From an uncultured Planctomycetota bacterium (GTDB lineage Bacteria > Planctomycetota > Phycisphaerae > Sedimentisphaerales > UBA12454): a stretch of 64,000 nucleotides of DNA. The position numbers and the translations under genes were made by a program. The notes under the pieces are model-generated. The model was not told where the DNA came from, did not search any database, and saw only the letters and a program-made list of their open reading frames with translations. Shown in pieces: positions 25,205 to 34,944 of the stretch (position 1 is the stretch's first letter; the number at the start of each line of letters is the position of its first letter). Where the stretch lies: NCBI GenBank assembly GCA_903847315.1, contig CAINDG010000050.1:48872-112871 (forward strand), in the 5' to 3' direction.

Positions 25205-28200
25205 ATGATTGGCAAAATAATAGAATTTTCAGGAAGAAATAAATTTATCGTCATATTTTTCGCGATAGCGGCCATAGTCGGCGCTGTTTACTGTATAAAA
25301 AATATGCCGCTTGACGCGATTCCAGATTTGTCCGATACGCAGGTTATCATTTATTCACAATGGGACAGAAGCCCGGATATTATAGAGGCTCAGGTTACAT
25401 ATCCAATCGTTACCGCGATGCTTGGCGCTCCCAATGTTAAAGCGATTCGCGGATTCTCGGATTTTGGTTTTTCTTATGTTTATGTCATTTTTAAGGACGG
25501 CACCGATATTTACTGGGCAAGAAGCCGGACACTGGAATATCTGAGTAAAATTATTCCCAAACTGTCGCAAGGCGTTAAAACTGAAATGGGCCCCGATGCG
25601 ACCAGCGTAGGCTGGGTTTATCAATACGCTCTTGTAGATAAGACCGGCAATAATAGTCTTGCCGACCTCAGAAGTTTTCAGGACTGGAACCTTAGATATC
25701 ATATTCAGAGTGTGCCGGGAGTAGCTGAAGTTGCGACTGTCGGCGGTTTCCAGAAACAGTACCAGGTTAATATCAATCCTAATGCGCTGCTGGCTTACCG
25801 CATACCTCTAACGAAAGTTGTCGAGGCCGTAAGGCAGAGCAATAATGACATCGGCGCCCGGCTACTCGAAATGTCCGGCACTGAATATATGATTCGCGCA
25901 AAAGGTTATATTAAATCTCCGGAGGACCTTGAAAATACAGTCATCGGCGTAAGCGATACCGGCATACCAATTCTTATCAAAAATGTCGCCAGTGTTGTTC
26001 TCGGCCCCGATATAAGAAGAGGAGTCGCCGATTTGGATGGACAGGGCGATACTGTCGGCGGCATTGTTATTATGCGGCAGGGCGAAAACGCTCTTAACCT
26101 GATTGAACGGGTGAAAGCTAAAATCGAGGAAATAAAACCATCATTGCCTAAAGGCGTTGAAATTGTTACTACATACGACCGCTCTGAGCTTATCAATCGC
26201 GCAATTGACACTCTCAAACATCAGCTCGTCGAGGAAATGATTATCGTCAGTATTGTTATTCTAATTTTCCTCTGGCATTTTCCTTCTGCAATTATTCCCA
26301 TAGTAACAATTCCAATCGCTGTGTTTTTATCTTTCATTCCGATGTACGGCTTGAAACTTACTTCAAACATTATGTCGCTGTCGGGCATCGCGATTTCAAT
26401 CGGCGTTCTCGTCGATGGCGCAATTGTTGAAGTTGAAAACGCATATAAGAAACTGCAGCTTTGGGACGCCGGCGGCAGGGTAGGCGATTTTCATCAGATT
26501 CGGCTTAACGCCTTAAAAGAAGTCGGGCCATCTGTTTTCTTTTCGCTTCTGGTTATCGCAGTCGCATTTCTGCCGGTCTTTACTCTCGTTGACCAGGAAG
26601 GCAGACTGTTCAAACCGTTGGCTTATAGCAAAAACCTCGCGATGGCTATTGCCGCGATACTTGCCATTACGCTTGACCCCGCGTGCAGAATGCTTTTTAC
26701 GCGAATGGATTATCATCACTTCAAACCGAAATGGCTGTCCAATTTTTATAATTCCATAACGGTCGGAAAATATTATCCTGAAGAAAAACACCCGGTAAGC
26801 AGAATTCTATTCGCAATTTATGAGCCTGCCTGCAATTTCGTTCTTGAACATCGTAAACTCACCATTGGCATGGTTCTTATTCTTATGGCTATTACTGTGC
26901 CTGTTTATTTTGAACTCGGCTCGGAATTTATGCCGCCGCTTAATGAAGGTACGATTTTATATATGCCGACAACTCTTCCCGGCATATCTGTAACCGAAGC
27001 GGCAAATCTTCTCCAGGTGCAGGATAAAATTTTGATGTCTTTTCCCGAAGTGGAGCGTGTTTTCGGCAAGGCTGGCCGAGCGAACACATCGACAGACCCT
27101 GCTCCGTTTTCAATGATGGAGACAACCGTTGTTCTCAAGGATAAAAAATCCTGGCGGCGGGGCTTGACGTGGGAAAAACTCATCGAAGAAATGAATCAGA
27201 AAATGCAAATTCCCGGCACGACAAACGCATGGACAATGCCAATCAAGGCCAGAATCGATATGCTCTCGACGGGCGTTCGAACTCCTGTCGGCATAAAAAT
27301 TTACGGCCCTGACCTAAACCAGATTGAAAAAATAGGCGTAGAGGTCGAACAAATTGTCAAACCTTTGCGAGGGACACGAAGCGTTTATGCCGAACGTGTT
27401 TCGGGCGGATATTTTGTGGATTTTACGCTCAAGCGACTGGAACTTGCCCGCTATGGCCTGTCTATTCAGGATGCCCAGGAAATAATAATGTCCGCTATCG
27501 GAGGCGAAACAATTACGACCACGATTGAAGGCACGGAGCGTTATAGCGTAAATGTCCGATACGCCCGCGATTTTCGGGATGATATTGAAAAACTTCAGCG
27601 GGTTCTTGTTCCGACAATATCCGGTGCTCAGATTCCGCTGGCACAACTGGCAGATATAAATGTGACGCTCGGCCCAGCGATGATTCGCGACGAGAACGGA
27701 ATGCTTGCCGGTTATGTTTATGTCGATACCGCCGAATCGGATATCGGCGGTTTTGTCGCCCTGGCAAAAAAAGCGATACAGCAGAAATTGCAATTGCCGG
27801 CGGGTTATTCTCTGCAATGGAGCGGCCAATTTGAAAATATGCTCCGTGTCAGAGAACGGCTGAAAGTTATCGTGCCGCTGACAATTCTTATCATTTTTGT
27901 TCTGCTGTATATGAATACAAAGAATGTTGTCAAAACCTGCATCGTATTGCTCGCGGTGCCGTTTTCTCTTATCGGCGCGATTTGGCTGCTATATATTCTC
28001 AATTATAATATTTCCATCGCGGTATGGGTCGGGATGATTGCACTTATGGGGCTTGATGCCGAGACGGGCGTTTTTATGCTGCTCTTTCTCGATATGTCAT
28101 ATAATGATATGGTCGCCCAGGGCAAGATGAAAACATTTGCCGACCTTAAAGAGGCTATTATTCACGGCGCGGTCAAACGAATTCGGCCAAAGATGATGAC

Positions 28201-28414
28201 TGTGATGGCGATGTTTATGGGTCTGATTCCGATTATGTGGTCGATGGGAACAGGCGCCGATGTGATGAAACGTATTGCCGCTCCTATGATAGGCGGCATT
28301 TTTACCAGCTTCATTCTCGAATTGCTTGTCTATCCGCCGCTCTATGCCATCTGGAAATGGCGATATGAAATGAAGCATGGAACGGTTGACGTTTCAAAAC
28401 TTTCTGCACCATAA
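25205..28414 (+). CDS. cusA: Heavy-metal efflux RND pump, CusA/CzcA family
   Basis: Inner-membrane, proton-driven exporter of 1069 residues with two repeats of six membrane helices and large periplasmic loops. The HME-RND marker is in TM4: GVLVDGAIVEVENAYK, with the proton-relay Asp. The N-terminal KNMPLDAIPDLSDTQVIIY is typical of CusA/CzcA. With the CusB-like adaptor and its Met-rich motifs, Cu(I)/Ag(I) is the most likely cargo; Zn/Co/Cd is less likely. It ends about 50 bp before the degenerate tRNA-Cys-like segment. Confidence 0.95.
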   Translation: MIGKIIEFSGRNKFIVIFFAIAAIVGAVYCIKNMPLDAIPDLSDTQVIIYSQWDRSPDIIEAQVTYPIVTAMLGAPNVKAIRGFSDFGFSYVYVIFKDGTDIYWARSRTLEYLSKIIPKLSQGVKTEMGPDATSVGWVYQYALVDKTGNNSLADLRSFQDWNLRYHIQSVPGVAEVATVGGFQKQYQVNINPNALLAYRIPLTKVVEAVRQSNNDIGARLLEMSGTEYMIRAKGYIKSPEDLENTVIGVSDTGIPILIKNVASVVLGPDIRRGVADLDGQGDTVGGIVIMRQGENALNLIERVKAKIEEIKPSLPKGVEIVTTYDRSELINRAIDTLKHQLVEEMIIVSIVILIFLWHFPSAIIPIVTIPIAVFLSFIPMYGLKLTSNIMSLSGIAISIGVLVDGAIVEVENAYKKLQLWDAGGRVGDFHQIRLNALKEVGPSVFFSLLVIAVAFLPVFTLVDQEGRLFKPLAYSKNLAMAIAAILAITLDPACRMLFTRMDYHHFKPKWLSNFYNSITVGKYYPEEKHPVSRILFAIYEPACNFVLEHRKLTIGMVLILMAITVPVYFELGSEFMPPLNEGTILYMPTTLPGISVTEAANLLQVQDKILMSFPEVERVFGKAGRANTSTDPAPFSMMETTVVLKDKKSWRRGLTWEKLIEEMNQKMQIPGTTNAWTMPIKARIDMLSTGVRTPVGIKIYGPDLNQIEKIGVEVEQIVKPLRGTRSVYAERVSGGYFVDFTLKRLELARYGLSIQDAQEIIMSAIGGETITTTIEGTERYSVNVRYARDFRDDIEKLQRVLVPTISGAQIPLAQLADINVTLGPAMIRDENGMLAGYVYVDTAESDIGGFVALAKKAIQQKLQLPAGYSLQWSGQFENMLRVRERLKVIVPLTILIIFVLLYMNTKNVVKTCIVLLAVPFSLIGAIWLLYILNYNISIAVWVGMIALMGLDAETGVFMLLFLDMSYNDMVAQGKMKTFADLKEAIIHGAVKRIRPKMMTVMAMFMGLIPIMWSMGTGADVMKRIAAPMIGGIFTSFILELLVYPPLYAIWKWRYEMKHGTVDVSKLSAP

Positions 28415-28461
28415 TCAGAATTACGGAAACATTAGTAAGAAAAAAAGCTAAAACGGGAAAA

Positions 28462-28497
28462 TATTTGCGGGTTTAAATTCCGCCGCCGTCTGTTTTC
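28462..28497 (+). repeat. Degenerate copy of the tRNA-Cys 3' end, possible attachment-site remnant
   Basis: TATTTGCGGG TTTAAATTCC GCCGCCGTCT GTTTTC aligns without gaps to the T-arm, acceptor strand and first flanking bases of the tRNA-Cys at 21921-21956, with 26 of 36 positions the same by eye. The T-stem remains paired (GCGGG/TCCGC) through a compensating change. No upstream tRNA half is present. Confidence 0.45.
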
Positions 28498-28541
28498 ATT
28501 AGTGATATTCCTGAAACTCTAATAAAAAGCAGGATAAAAAA

Positions 28542-30161
28542 GTGCCATCTGATATTCGAAAATCATCAAAGACTCTTAATATCTGCCTGGCAGCGGTTTT
28601 TATACTTCTTATCGCTGTTACAGTTATTATCAGGATTCGCAGTCTCGCAGCGCCTCTTGAGCGGGATGAAGGCGAATATGCTTACGCGGGCCAGTTGATG
28701 CTTCAGGGCGTTCCGCCGTATTCGCAGGCATACAATATGAAAATGCCCGGCATTTATGCTGCCTATGCGATGATTTTGGCCTGTTTCAGACAAACTCCGT
28801 CCGGCATTCATTTTGCCGTACTGCTTATCAACACCGCGACAATTATATTGCTCTTTTTCCTGACCAAAAAACTTTTTGGCCCAATTGCCGGTATGGCATC
28901 GGCAGTTTTTTTCGCAATTACCTCGATAAGCAGTCCTATTGGAGCAACCGCCAACGCAGAGAATTTCGTCGTTCTTCCTGCAATTGCAGGGATAATCCTT
29001 TTGATGAATTTTGCCGACTCAAAAAAATATTTATCCCTCGCGGCAGGCGGATTGCTGCTGGGCATTGCTTTTATGATGAAACAGCACGGTGCAGGATTTA
29101 TACTTTTCGGCTTTTTGTTCCTGCTTTGGAAGCGGATTTATCAAAGACCGCGGAACTGGAAAAACTTTATATTCGTGATTTTAATTTATTCCTTTTTCGC
29201 GCTGCTGCCGTTTTTGATTACTTGTTTGATTTTGTGGCGTTGCAGAGTATTTGAAAAGTTCTGGTTCTGGACGTTCAAATATGCGTATTACTATGTGAAC
29301 GCGATTCCTCTTAAAATGAGTTTTGAAAACCTTAAAACCGTCCTGACGAAAATTATTCCATCAGCACCGTTTATTTGGCTGTCGGCTTTATTAGGCCTAT
29401 CGAGCATTATCTGGAACAGGGGAATTCGCAAACACAGCGTATTTCTCATCGGGTTTCTTATTTGTTCCTTCCTGGCGGTCTGTCCCGGTTTTTACTTTCG
29501 CAGCCATTATTTTGTTCTTTTTTTACCGGCACTTTCCATATTGGCTGCCGCGGGCGTTATTGCGATTGGCGATTTGGTCGGTCTGGGTATAAAATCTTCC
29601 GGCAAAACAGCCTTTATATCAATTTTAGTTGTTTTGGCTATTTGGCTCCAAAGTTTTTACAGCCAGAGATATTACCTTCTGGAATCTGATCCGGTCAAAG
29701 TTTCAAGGGCTAATTTCGGCACGTTTCCTTTTCCGGAAGTTTTGGAGATAGCAAAATTCATAAAAAGTCATTCTAACGAAAGCGACAAAATAGCGGTATT
29801 AGGTTCCGAACCGGAAATTTGTTTCTATTCGCACAGACGTTCGGCTACCGCTTATATCTATACTTATCCGCTTATGGAGCCGCAACCTTACGCAGTTGAT
29901 ATGCAGCATGAAATGATTAGTCAGATAGAGGCGGGTAAACCGAGATTTATCGTGTTTGTGGATTGTTCTAATTCCTGGTATTTTCGGCAGAATTCGGAAA
30001 AATTAATTTTTGATTGGATGAAACAATACCTGTCTTCCTACTACCGGCAAATCGGTCTGGTGGAAATATCCCTGAATCAAACATCATATCGCTGGGATTC
30101 GACTGCTAAACCTTTATCAGACGATGACAGTTGTTTATTTGTTTTCGAGCGTATTGATTAA
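28542..30161 (+). CDS. GT39-type membrane glycosyltransferase (ArnT/PMT-like), copy 1
   Basis: A multi-helix membrane protein of 539 residues. TM1 (about residues 12-30) is followed by the first periplasmic loop LERDEGEYAYAGQLMLQG, whose acidic pair is the catalytic signature of the ArnT/PMT clan. About ten further membrane segments and a soluble C-terminal domain follow. It would move a sugar from a lipid-linked donor to lipid or protein on the periplasmic side; donor and acceptor are unknown. The start is GTG with AGGA seven bases upstream. It is a tandem duplicate of the next gene. Confidence 0.85.
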   Translation: MPSDIRKSSKTLNICLAAVFILLIAVTVIIRIRSLAAPLERDEGEYAYAGQLMLQGVPPYSQAYNMKMPGIYAAYAMILACFRQTPSGIHFAVLLINTATIILLFFLTKKLFGPIAGMASAVFFAITSISSPIGATANAENFVVLPAIAGIILLMNFADSKKYLSLAAGGLLLGIAFMMKQHGAGFILFGFLFLLWKRIYQRPRNWKNFIFVILIYSFFALLPFLITCLILWRCRVFEKFWFWTFKYAYYYVNAIPLKMSFENLKTVLTKIIPSAPFIWLSALLGLSSIIWNRGIRKHSVFLIGFLICSFLAVCPGFYFRSHYFVLFLPALSILAAAGVIAIGDLVGLGIKSSGKTAFISILVVLAIWLQSFYSQRYYLLESDPVKVSRANFGTFPFPEVLEIAKFIKSHSNESDKIAVLGSEPEICFYSHRRSATAYIYTYPLMEPQPYAVDMQHEMISQIEAGKPRFIVFVDCSNSWYFRQNSEKLIFDWMKQYLSSYYRQIGLVEISLNQTSYRWDSTAKPLSDDDSCLFVFERID

Positions 30162-30215
30162 ATTAACCAGTTTTTTCTGTTTAAATTGCCGGGCTGTTTA
30201 TCGGGACTTTTGTTA

Positions 30216-30244
30216 TTCAAAAACAATAAGATTTTGATTATAAT
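30216..30244 (+). promoter_or_regulatory. Possible promoter of glycosyltransferase copy 2
   Basis: TTCAAA (30216-30221), 17-bp spacer and perfect TATAAT (30239-30244), 67 bp before the gene. The -35 is weak. Confidence 0.4.
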
Positions 30245-30310
30245 CAGTTAAGAAATCGGGAAACAAACAGTTGTCTGATTTTGCCTGGAATTATAATGAG
30301 AAGCGGAAAG

Positions 30311-31930
30311 ATGCCATCTGATATTCAAAAATCATCAAAGACTCTTAATATCTGCCTGGCAGCGGTTTTTATACTTCTTATCGCTGTTACAGTTATTATC
30401 AGGATTCGCAGTCTCGCAGCGCCTCTTGAGCGGGACGAAGGTGAATACGCCTACGCAGGACAATTGATACTCCAGGGCGTTCCGCCATATTCGCAGGCTT
30501 ACAATATGAAAATGCCGGGTATTTATGCCGCGTATGCGGTGATTTTAGCAGTTTTCGGGCAGACCCCGTCCGGCATCCATTTTGCCATTATGCTTATCAA
30601 TACCGCGACAATTATATTACTCTTTTTCCTGACCAAAAGACTTTTTGGCCCAATTGCGGGTGTTGCATCGGCGGTTTTTTTCGCGATTGCCTCGATGGGC
30701 AGCGATATTCAGGCAAGTATTAATGCGGAAAGTTTCGTTATCCTACCTGCGATTGCCGGAATAATTCTTTTGTTAAATTTTACCAACACAAAAAAATATT
30801 TATCCCTTATCATAGGCGGCGTTTTCTTAGGTATTGCTTTTATGATGAAGCAGCACGGCGCCGGATTTATACTCTTTGGTTTTTTATTATTGCTTTGGAA
30901 ACAGATTCGTCAAAAACCGCTGAATAAAAGAAATCTTATATTTGTAATTTCAATCTATTCCTTTTCCGTACTGCTGCCGTTCCTGATTACCTGTTTCATT
31001 CTGTGGTGTTGCGGAGTATTTGAAAAATTCTGGTTCTGGACGTTCGAATACGCACGCCACTATGTCAGTATGATTCCTCTTGAAATAGGTACTGGAGTGC
31101 TTAAAAAGACTTTAACGAGAATTATTCCATCGGCGGGGCTTGTCTGGCTGTCGGCATTATTAGGTTTATTAAGTATCGTCTGGAACAAAAAGATTCGCAA
31201 GCACAGCGTATTCCTCATTGGTTTTCTTATTTGTTCTTTTTTGGCGGTCTGTCCCGGTTTTTACTTTCGCGGCCATTATTTCGTTCTTTTTTTGCCGGTA
31301 CTTACTATGCTGGCCGCTGTGGGTGTTGTCGCGATTGGCGATTTGTTTGCCCCGGGCACAAAATCGGCCGGCAAAACAGCCTTTGTTTCGATTTTGATTA
31401 TTTTGGCTGTTTGGTTTCAGGGATTTTACAGCCAGAGAAAATGCCTTCTGGAATCCGACCCCGTTAGAATCGCCAGAAACAATTTCGGCATTTGTCCTTT
31501 CCCGGAAGCGTTTGAAATAGCAAAATTCATAAAAAGTCATTCCAATGAAAGCGACAAAATAGCAGTATTAGGTTCTGAACCGGAAATTTTTTTCTATTCG
31601 CACAGGCGTTCGGCTACCGCTTATATCTATACTTATCCGCTTATGGAGCCGCAGCCTTACGCCGCCAAGATGCAGCGTGAAATGATTAGCCAGATAGAAG
31701 CGGATAAACCGAGATTTCTCGTATTCGTGAGATGTTCTGATTCGTGGCTGGTTAGTCAGGATTCGGAACAATTGATTTTAAACTGGATGGATAAATATAT
31801 ACCGTCTCATTACCGGCAAATCGGCCTTGTGGAAATTCTTTCTTCAAATCAAACATTGTATCACTGGGATTCGAATGCCCAGCCTTCGAAGAATGAAGGT
31901 TGGTTATATGTCGGCGAGCGTATCGACTAA
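30311..31930 (+). CDS. GT39-type membrane glycosyltransferase, copy 2
   Basis: Tandem duplicate of the preceding gene. The first 120 or so coding bases are nearly identical, and the proteins match along their full length (the same LERDEGEYAYAGQL loop, MMKQHGAGFILFGF, and the YSHRRSATAYIYTYPLMEPQPYA C-terminal block). Middle loops differ more, which suggests drift in acceptor choice. The ATG at 30311 matches the start of copy 1; in-frame ATG 30296 and TTG 30281 would add 5 or 10 residues. It converges on the hydrogenase operon, with one base between the stop codons. Confidence 0.85.
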   Translation: MPSDIQKSSKTLNICLAAVFILLIAVTVIIRIRSLAAPLERDEGEYAYAGQLILQGVPPYSQAYNMKMPGIYAAYAVILAVFGQTPSGIHFAIMLINTATIILLFFLTKRLFGPIAGVASAVFFAIASMGSDIQASINAESFVILPAIAGIILLLNFTNTKKYLSLIIGGVFLGIAFMMKQHGAGFILFGFLLLLWKQIRQKPLNKRNLIFVISIYSFSVLLPFLITCFILWCCGVFEKFWFWTFEYARHYVSMIPLEIGTGVLKKTLTRIIPSAGLVWLSALLGLLSIVWNKKIRKHSVFLIGFLICSFLAVCPGFYFRGHYFVLFLPVLTMLAAVGVVAIGDLFAPGTKSAGKTAFVSILIILAVWFQGFYSQRKCLLESDPVRIARNNFGICPFPEAFEIAKFIKSHSNESDKIAVLGSEPEIFFYSHRRSATAYIYTYPLMEPQPYAAKMQREMISQIEADKPRFLVFVRCSDSWLVSQDSEQLILNWMDKYIPSHYRQIGLVEILSSNQTLYHWDSNAQPSKNEGWLYVGERID

Positions 31931-31931
31931 A

Positions 31932-32426
31932 TTACATCGCTTCGACGATAGCTGCCGCGAGTTCTTCAGCGGCCTGCCGCACCGGGTTTGATATATTGCT
32001 TCCGATAGTGATAGTTTTCGGCTGGATGCCGATAATTATCACGTTCATTTTCGGCAATGACTGCAGCAGGTAATCGACCATTACCTTGAGCGGCAGGCAG
32101 TGGGTGCAAAATGAAGTGCCGCCTACATCTTCGGAATTTATTATTTTAACCCGGCCGGGCGGGGTATTTATATCGGCTGAGTCGATAATTATCAGATGGG
32201 AAGGTTTGAACTTTTTGATTTCGCCGGTAAGATTTTCAGGAGCGGTTTCGCCGATTAAAACTTTCACTTTGGCAGATAGTTTCTTTTTGCTGCTGATTTT
32301 TTCGATTTGCTGAGCGGCAATGATGCCGGCCGCGTCGTCGCCTCTGATTTCCGAACCTATGCCGAGAACGGCGACTCTGGAGGCGCCATTAAGTTTTTGG
32401 TTCAGAGCTGCTTTGAGTTTCTTCAC
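31932..32426 (-). CDS. hycI: [NiFe]-hydrogenase maturation endopeptidase, HycI/HyaD family
   Basis: Cleaves the C-terminal extension of the hydrogenase large subunit once nickel is inserted. The VLGIGSEIRGDDAAGI segment carries the nickel-sensing Glu/Asp of the family. A second conserved stretch is IIDSADINTPPG, with the second acidic ligand, and THCLPLKVMVDYL the His. GTG at 32426 is chosen because AAAGG lies nine bases upstream; a TTG at 32435 abuts the same site. It is last in the hydrogenase operon, and its large subunit has a matching 48-residue tail after the second Ni motif. Confidence 0.9.
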   Translation of the reverse strand: MKKLKAALNQKLNGASRVAVLGIGSEIRGDDAAGIIAAQQIEKISSKKKLSAKVKVLIGETAPENLTGEIKKFKPSHLIIIDSADINTPPGRVKIINSEDVGGTSFCTHCLPLKVMVDYLLQSLPKMNVIIIGIQPKTITIGSNISNPVRQAAEELAAAIVEAM

Positions 32427-32772
32427 TGATAACAACCTTTAATTGGTCACGGGTAAGCTTTGCCAGTTCGAATTCCTTTGTGGATTCGAGGGCATCTTTG
32501 GGGCAGGAATCGACACACTGGGCGCAGTATATACATCTGGCAAGGTTAATTTCGGCTATATATTTCTTTTCACCTACTTTTTTAATAACAATGGCATCTG
32601 AAGGGCAGTCCTTCATACATAACATACAGCCTATACATTTTTCAGGGTAATATTTCAACTTGCCGCGAAATTTGTCGGGCATTTCAGTTTTTACAAATGG
32701 ATATAGAGAGGTCGCGGGCTTTTTAAACAAAGAGCGCAAGACCTGTATTATCATTCTTCCTGGTCTTATCAT
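32389..32772 (-). CDS. Two-[4Fe-4S] ferredoxin-like subunit of the hydrogenase (NuoI/EchF type)
   Basis: Carries electrons to the small subunit. Two classic 4Fe-4S motifs are present: CIGCMLCMKDCP and CIYCAQCVDSCP, arranged as in complex I NuoI and in membrane-bound hydrogenases. The N-terminal amphipathic segment (MIIQVLRSLFKKPATSLYPF) is the usual membrane-docking part of NuoI. The length is 127 residues. It overlaps the NuoH-like stop by four bases (ATGA), and its 3' end overlaps the protease gene. Confidence 0.92.
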   Translation of the reverse strand: MIRPGRMIIQVLRSLFKKPATSLYPFVKTEMPDKFRGKLKYYPEKCIGCMLCMKDCPSDAIVIKKVGEKKYIAEINLARCIYCAQCVDSCPKDALESTKEFELAKLTRDQLKVVISEETQSSSEPKT

Positions 32773-33710
32773 TTTACGATAAATCCTTTCACTATAAGGT
32801 CAACAACAAGCAGCAGGAAAGCGGCCGGGGCGATATATTTCCAGCACAGATTTATCATCTGGTCGATTCTGAGGCGGGCAAATATTGTGCGAGCCAAAGA
32901 CAGCAGGGCGACTACGAATAAGACCTTTGCCAGATACAGGATAAATCCTAATGCGGGGCCGAGGTTAAATCCGAAAGGCAGAAAGACCGCCGCCAGCAGC
33001 GACGAGCCTGCCACCATTTCCATATCAATCGCTATTCTGAAAAAAGCCAGCAGTCTTCCGCTGTATTCAGTGAAAGTACCCGCGACAATTTCAGTCTCGG
33101 CTTCAGGTATGTCGAAAGGCGTTTTTTCGAGTTTGCCTAAAAGGGCTACCAATGCTATCGCAAAGTTCATCAAATTCAGCAATACCAGCCAGGGATGATG
33201 ACTGTAAAAAACGGTCATTTCGCTCAGCGACAATGTACCAGCCAACATCGCGGGGGCGAGGATGCTCAAAAACAACGGTATTTCATAAGCGAATAATTGA
33301 ATGATAGCGCGAGCGGCTCCAATCATCGAAAAGACACTTCGAGCATACCAGCCGCCGAGGAAAAATGTCAGTGTTGGAATCGTCAGTAAATAAAGTACAA
33401 CAATCAAATCGCTGCTGAACGGATACACCGACTGCGTCTGCCAAAGAGGTATGCAGAAAAAGGCGGTAAGCGTCGCCGTAAATGCGATAGATGGCATAAG
33501 GGTAAATATCGTCGAATCGGCCTGCTGCGGAACGATGTCCTCTTTTGCGAGCAGTTTAATAAAATCGGCCAGCGGCTGATACCAGGGCGGACCAACTCTG
33601 TTTTGCAATTTTGCGCAGAGCTTGCGGTCCACGTATTCTGCTGTGAGACTAAATACGCTTGCGAATAAAAATCCTGGAAATATCAAAATATTAAAAAGTA
33701 CATTTGCCAT
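32769..33710 (-). CDS. NuoH-like membrane subunit of the group 4 hydrogenase
   Basis: The membrane subunit that in complex I and membrane hydrogenases joins the soluble arm to the proton-pumping arm. About eight membrane helices in 313 residues. Conserved NuoH patches are readable: KLCAKLQNRVGPPWYQPLADFIKLLAKE near residue 30, PFDIPEAETEIVAG near 200, and FARLRIDQMINLCWKY near the end. It lies between the large subunit (4-bp gap) and ferredoxin genes. Confidence 0.93.
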   Translation of the reverse strand: MANVLFNILIFPGFLFASVFSLTAEYVDRKLCAKLQNRVGPPWYQPLADFIKLLAKEDIVPQQADSTIFTLMPSIAFTATLTAFFCIPLWQTQSVYPFSSDLIVVLYLLTIPTLTFFLGGWYARSVFSMIGAARAIIQLFAYEIPLFLSILAPAMLAGTLSLSEMTVFYSHHPWLVLLNLMNFAIALVALLGKLEKTPFDIPEAETEIVAGTFTEYSGRLLAFFRIAIDMEMVAGSSLLAAVFLPFGFNLGPALGFILYLAKVLFVVALLSLARTIFARLRIDQMINLCWKYIAPAAFLLLVVDLIVKGFIVK

Positions 33711-33714
33711 TGCT

Positions 33715-34944
33715 CTAATTTCCCGGAACTTTGAATTTTTTGTTTAAATCTGAAAAATCGATTCCCTGTTTGCGGTGCCACTCTATACTGTATGACCGCA
33801 ATGCGGGCCAGGTCATATAGTTTTTGCTGCCGCTGTCAGAATCCCTGAGCGATGTCAGTCTGTCAGTACAGGAGAAGCAGGGGTCTATCGCTGCGATTAC
33901 AATCGGCATATCGGCAAGATATCTGTCCTTGAGCATATGGGCGACAACCTGAACATTTGCCAGAGTAGGGGCCCGCACCTTTACTCGCTCAGGTCTGTCC
34001 GTGCCGTTGGCTTTAACGTAATGGACATCTTCGCCTCGCGGGGCTTCATAACGGCTGAGCGCCTCGCCGGCGGGGATTTTTCTGGGTGCCTTGACAGTAA
34101 TAGGACCTTCAGGCATATCTGCCAGAACCTGCCGAATTATCTTATACGATTCCATAAGTTCGAGGACTCGCACAACCGCTCTGCCGTAAACGTCGCAGTG
34201 TTTGTCGGTGATAACATTGAACTTGAGTTCTCCATAGGCCGCGTAAGGGTCGTCCCGTCTGATATCTCTGTCAACGCCTGATGCCCGTGCAGTCGGGCCT
34301 ACCGCTCCGAGGTTTACAGCGTCGTCATACAAAAGCATACCTACACCGGAAAGACGTTTGATGATGGTCGTTTCCTCTGTCGCAATCTGAATATAATATT
34401 TTGTCCGCTCTTCGAGCGTATCTGTCGCTTTTAAAATCTCTTGTTTCTGCTCAGCGGTAATATCGCGTCTGACGCCGCCGATGGTATTCATACTGTAGTT
34501 GACGCGATTGCCTGTAAGCAATGCGAGAATATCCATCACAACCTCGCGGTCGCGCCAGGTGTACATCAAAAGGGTGTCAAAGCCTATCTCGTGGCCGGCG
34601 ACGCCGAGCCACAACAGATGGCTGTGGACTCTTTCCAGTTCGGCAATCAAGGTGCGGATGTAAAGTGCCCGCTTTGGAACTGCCAAACCGGCAATTTCCT
34701 CAATGGCCTGAATAAAGCAGGTAGCGTGTGAATGCGAACAAATACCGCAGACCCGTTCGATAAGATAAATATCCTGGATGTATGACTGTGCTTCGCAGGC
34801 TTTTTCTATGCCGCGATGGTTATAACCCAGTCTTACAGTCATACTCGTTATTTTTTCGCCGTGCATCGTAAGAAGGAAACTCTCAGGCTCCTTTAACGCA
34901 GGATGCTGCGGGCCAATCGGGATTTGAAAATCATGGCTATGCAT
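33715..34944 (-). CDS. Group 4 [NiFe]-hydrogenase large subunit (NuoD-like)
   Basis: Catalytic subunit that makes or uses H2 at a Ni-Fe site. Both cysteine pairs needed for the metal are present: RVCGICSHSH (Cys66, Cys69) and DPCFSCTDR (Cys356, Cys359). NuoD lacks these, so this is a hydrogenase and not complex I. A 48-residue tail after DPCFSCTDR is the expected substrate of the HycI-type protease encoded downstream. An AAGGAGGT site eight bases before the ATG is the strongest in the operon. Sequence alone does not fix whether the enzyme evolves H2 from reduced ferredoxin, though ferredoxin-linked H2 evolution with ion pumping is usual for this group. Confidence 0.95.
   Translation of the reverse strand: MHSHDFQIPIGPQHPALKEPESFLLTMHGEKITSMTVRLGYNHRGIEKACEAQSYIQDIYLIERVCGICSHSHATCFIQAIEEIAGLAVPKRALYIRTLIAELERVHSHLLWLGVAGHEIGFDTLLMYTWRDREVVMDILALLTGNRVNYSMNTIGGVRRDITAEQKQEILKATDTLEERTKYYIQIATEETTIIKRLSGVGMLLYDDAVNLGAVGPTARASGVDRDIRRDDPYAAYGELKFNVITDKHCDVYGRAVVRVLELMESYKIIRQVLADMPEGPITVKAPRKIPAGEALSRYEAPRGEDVHYVKANGTDRPERVKVRAPTLANVQVVAHMLKDRYLADMPIVIAAIDPCFSCTDRLTSLRDSDSGSKNYMTWPALRSYSIEWHRKQGIDFSDLNKKFKVPGN

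Noticed and set aside
28462..28497. A second functional tRNA-Cys
   Set aside because: Only the 3' part matches; no D-arm or anticodon arm precedes it.
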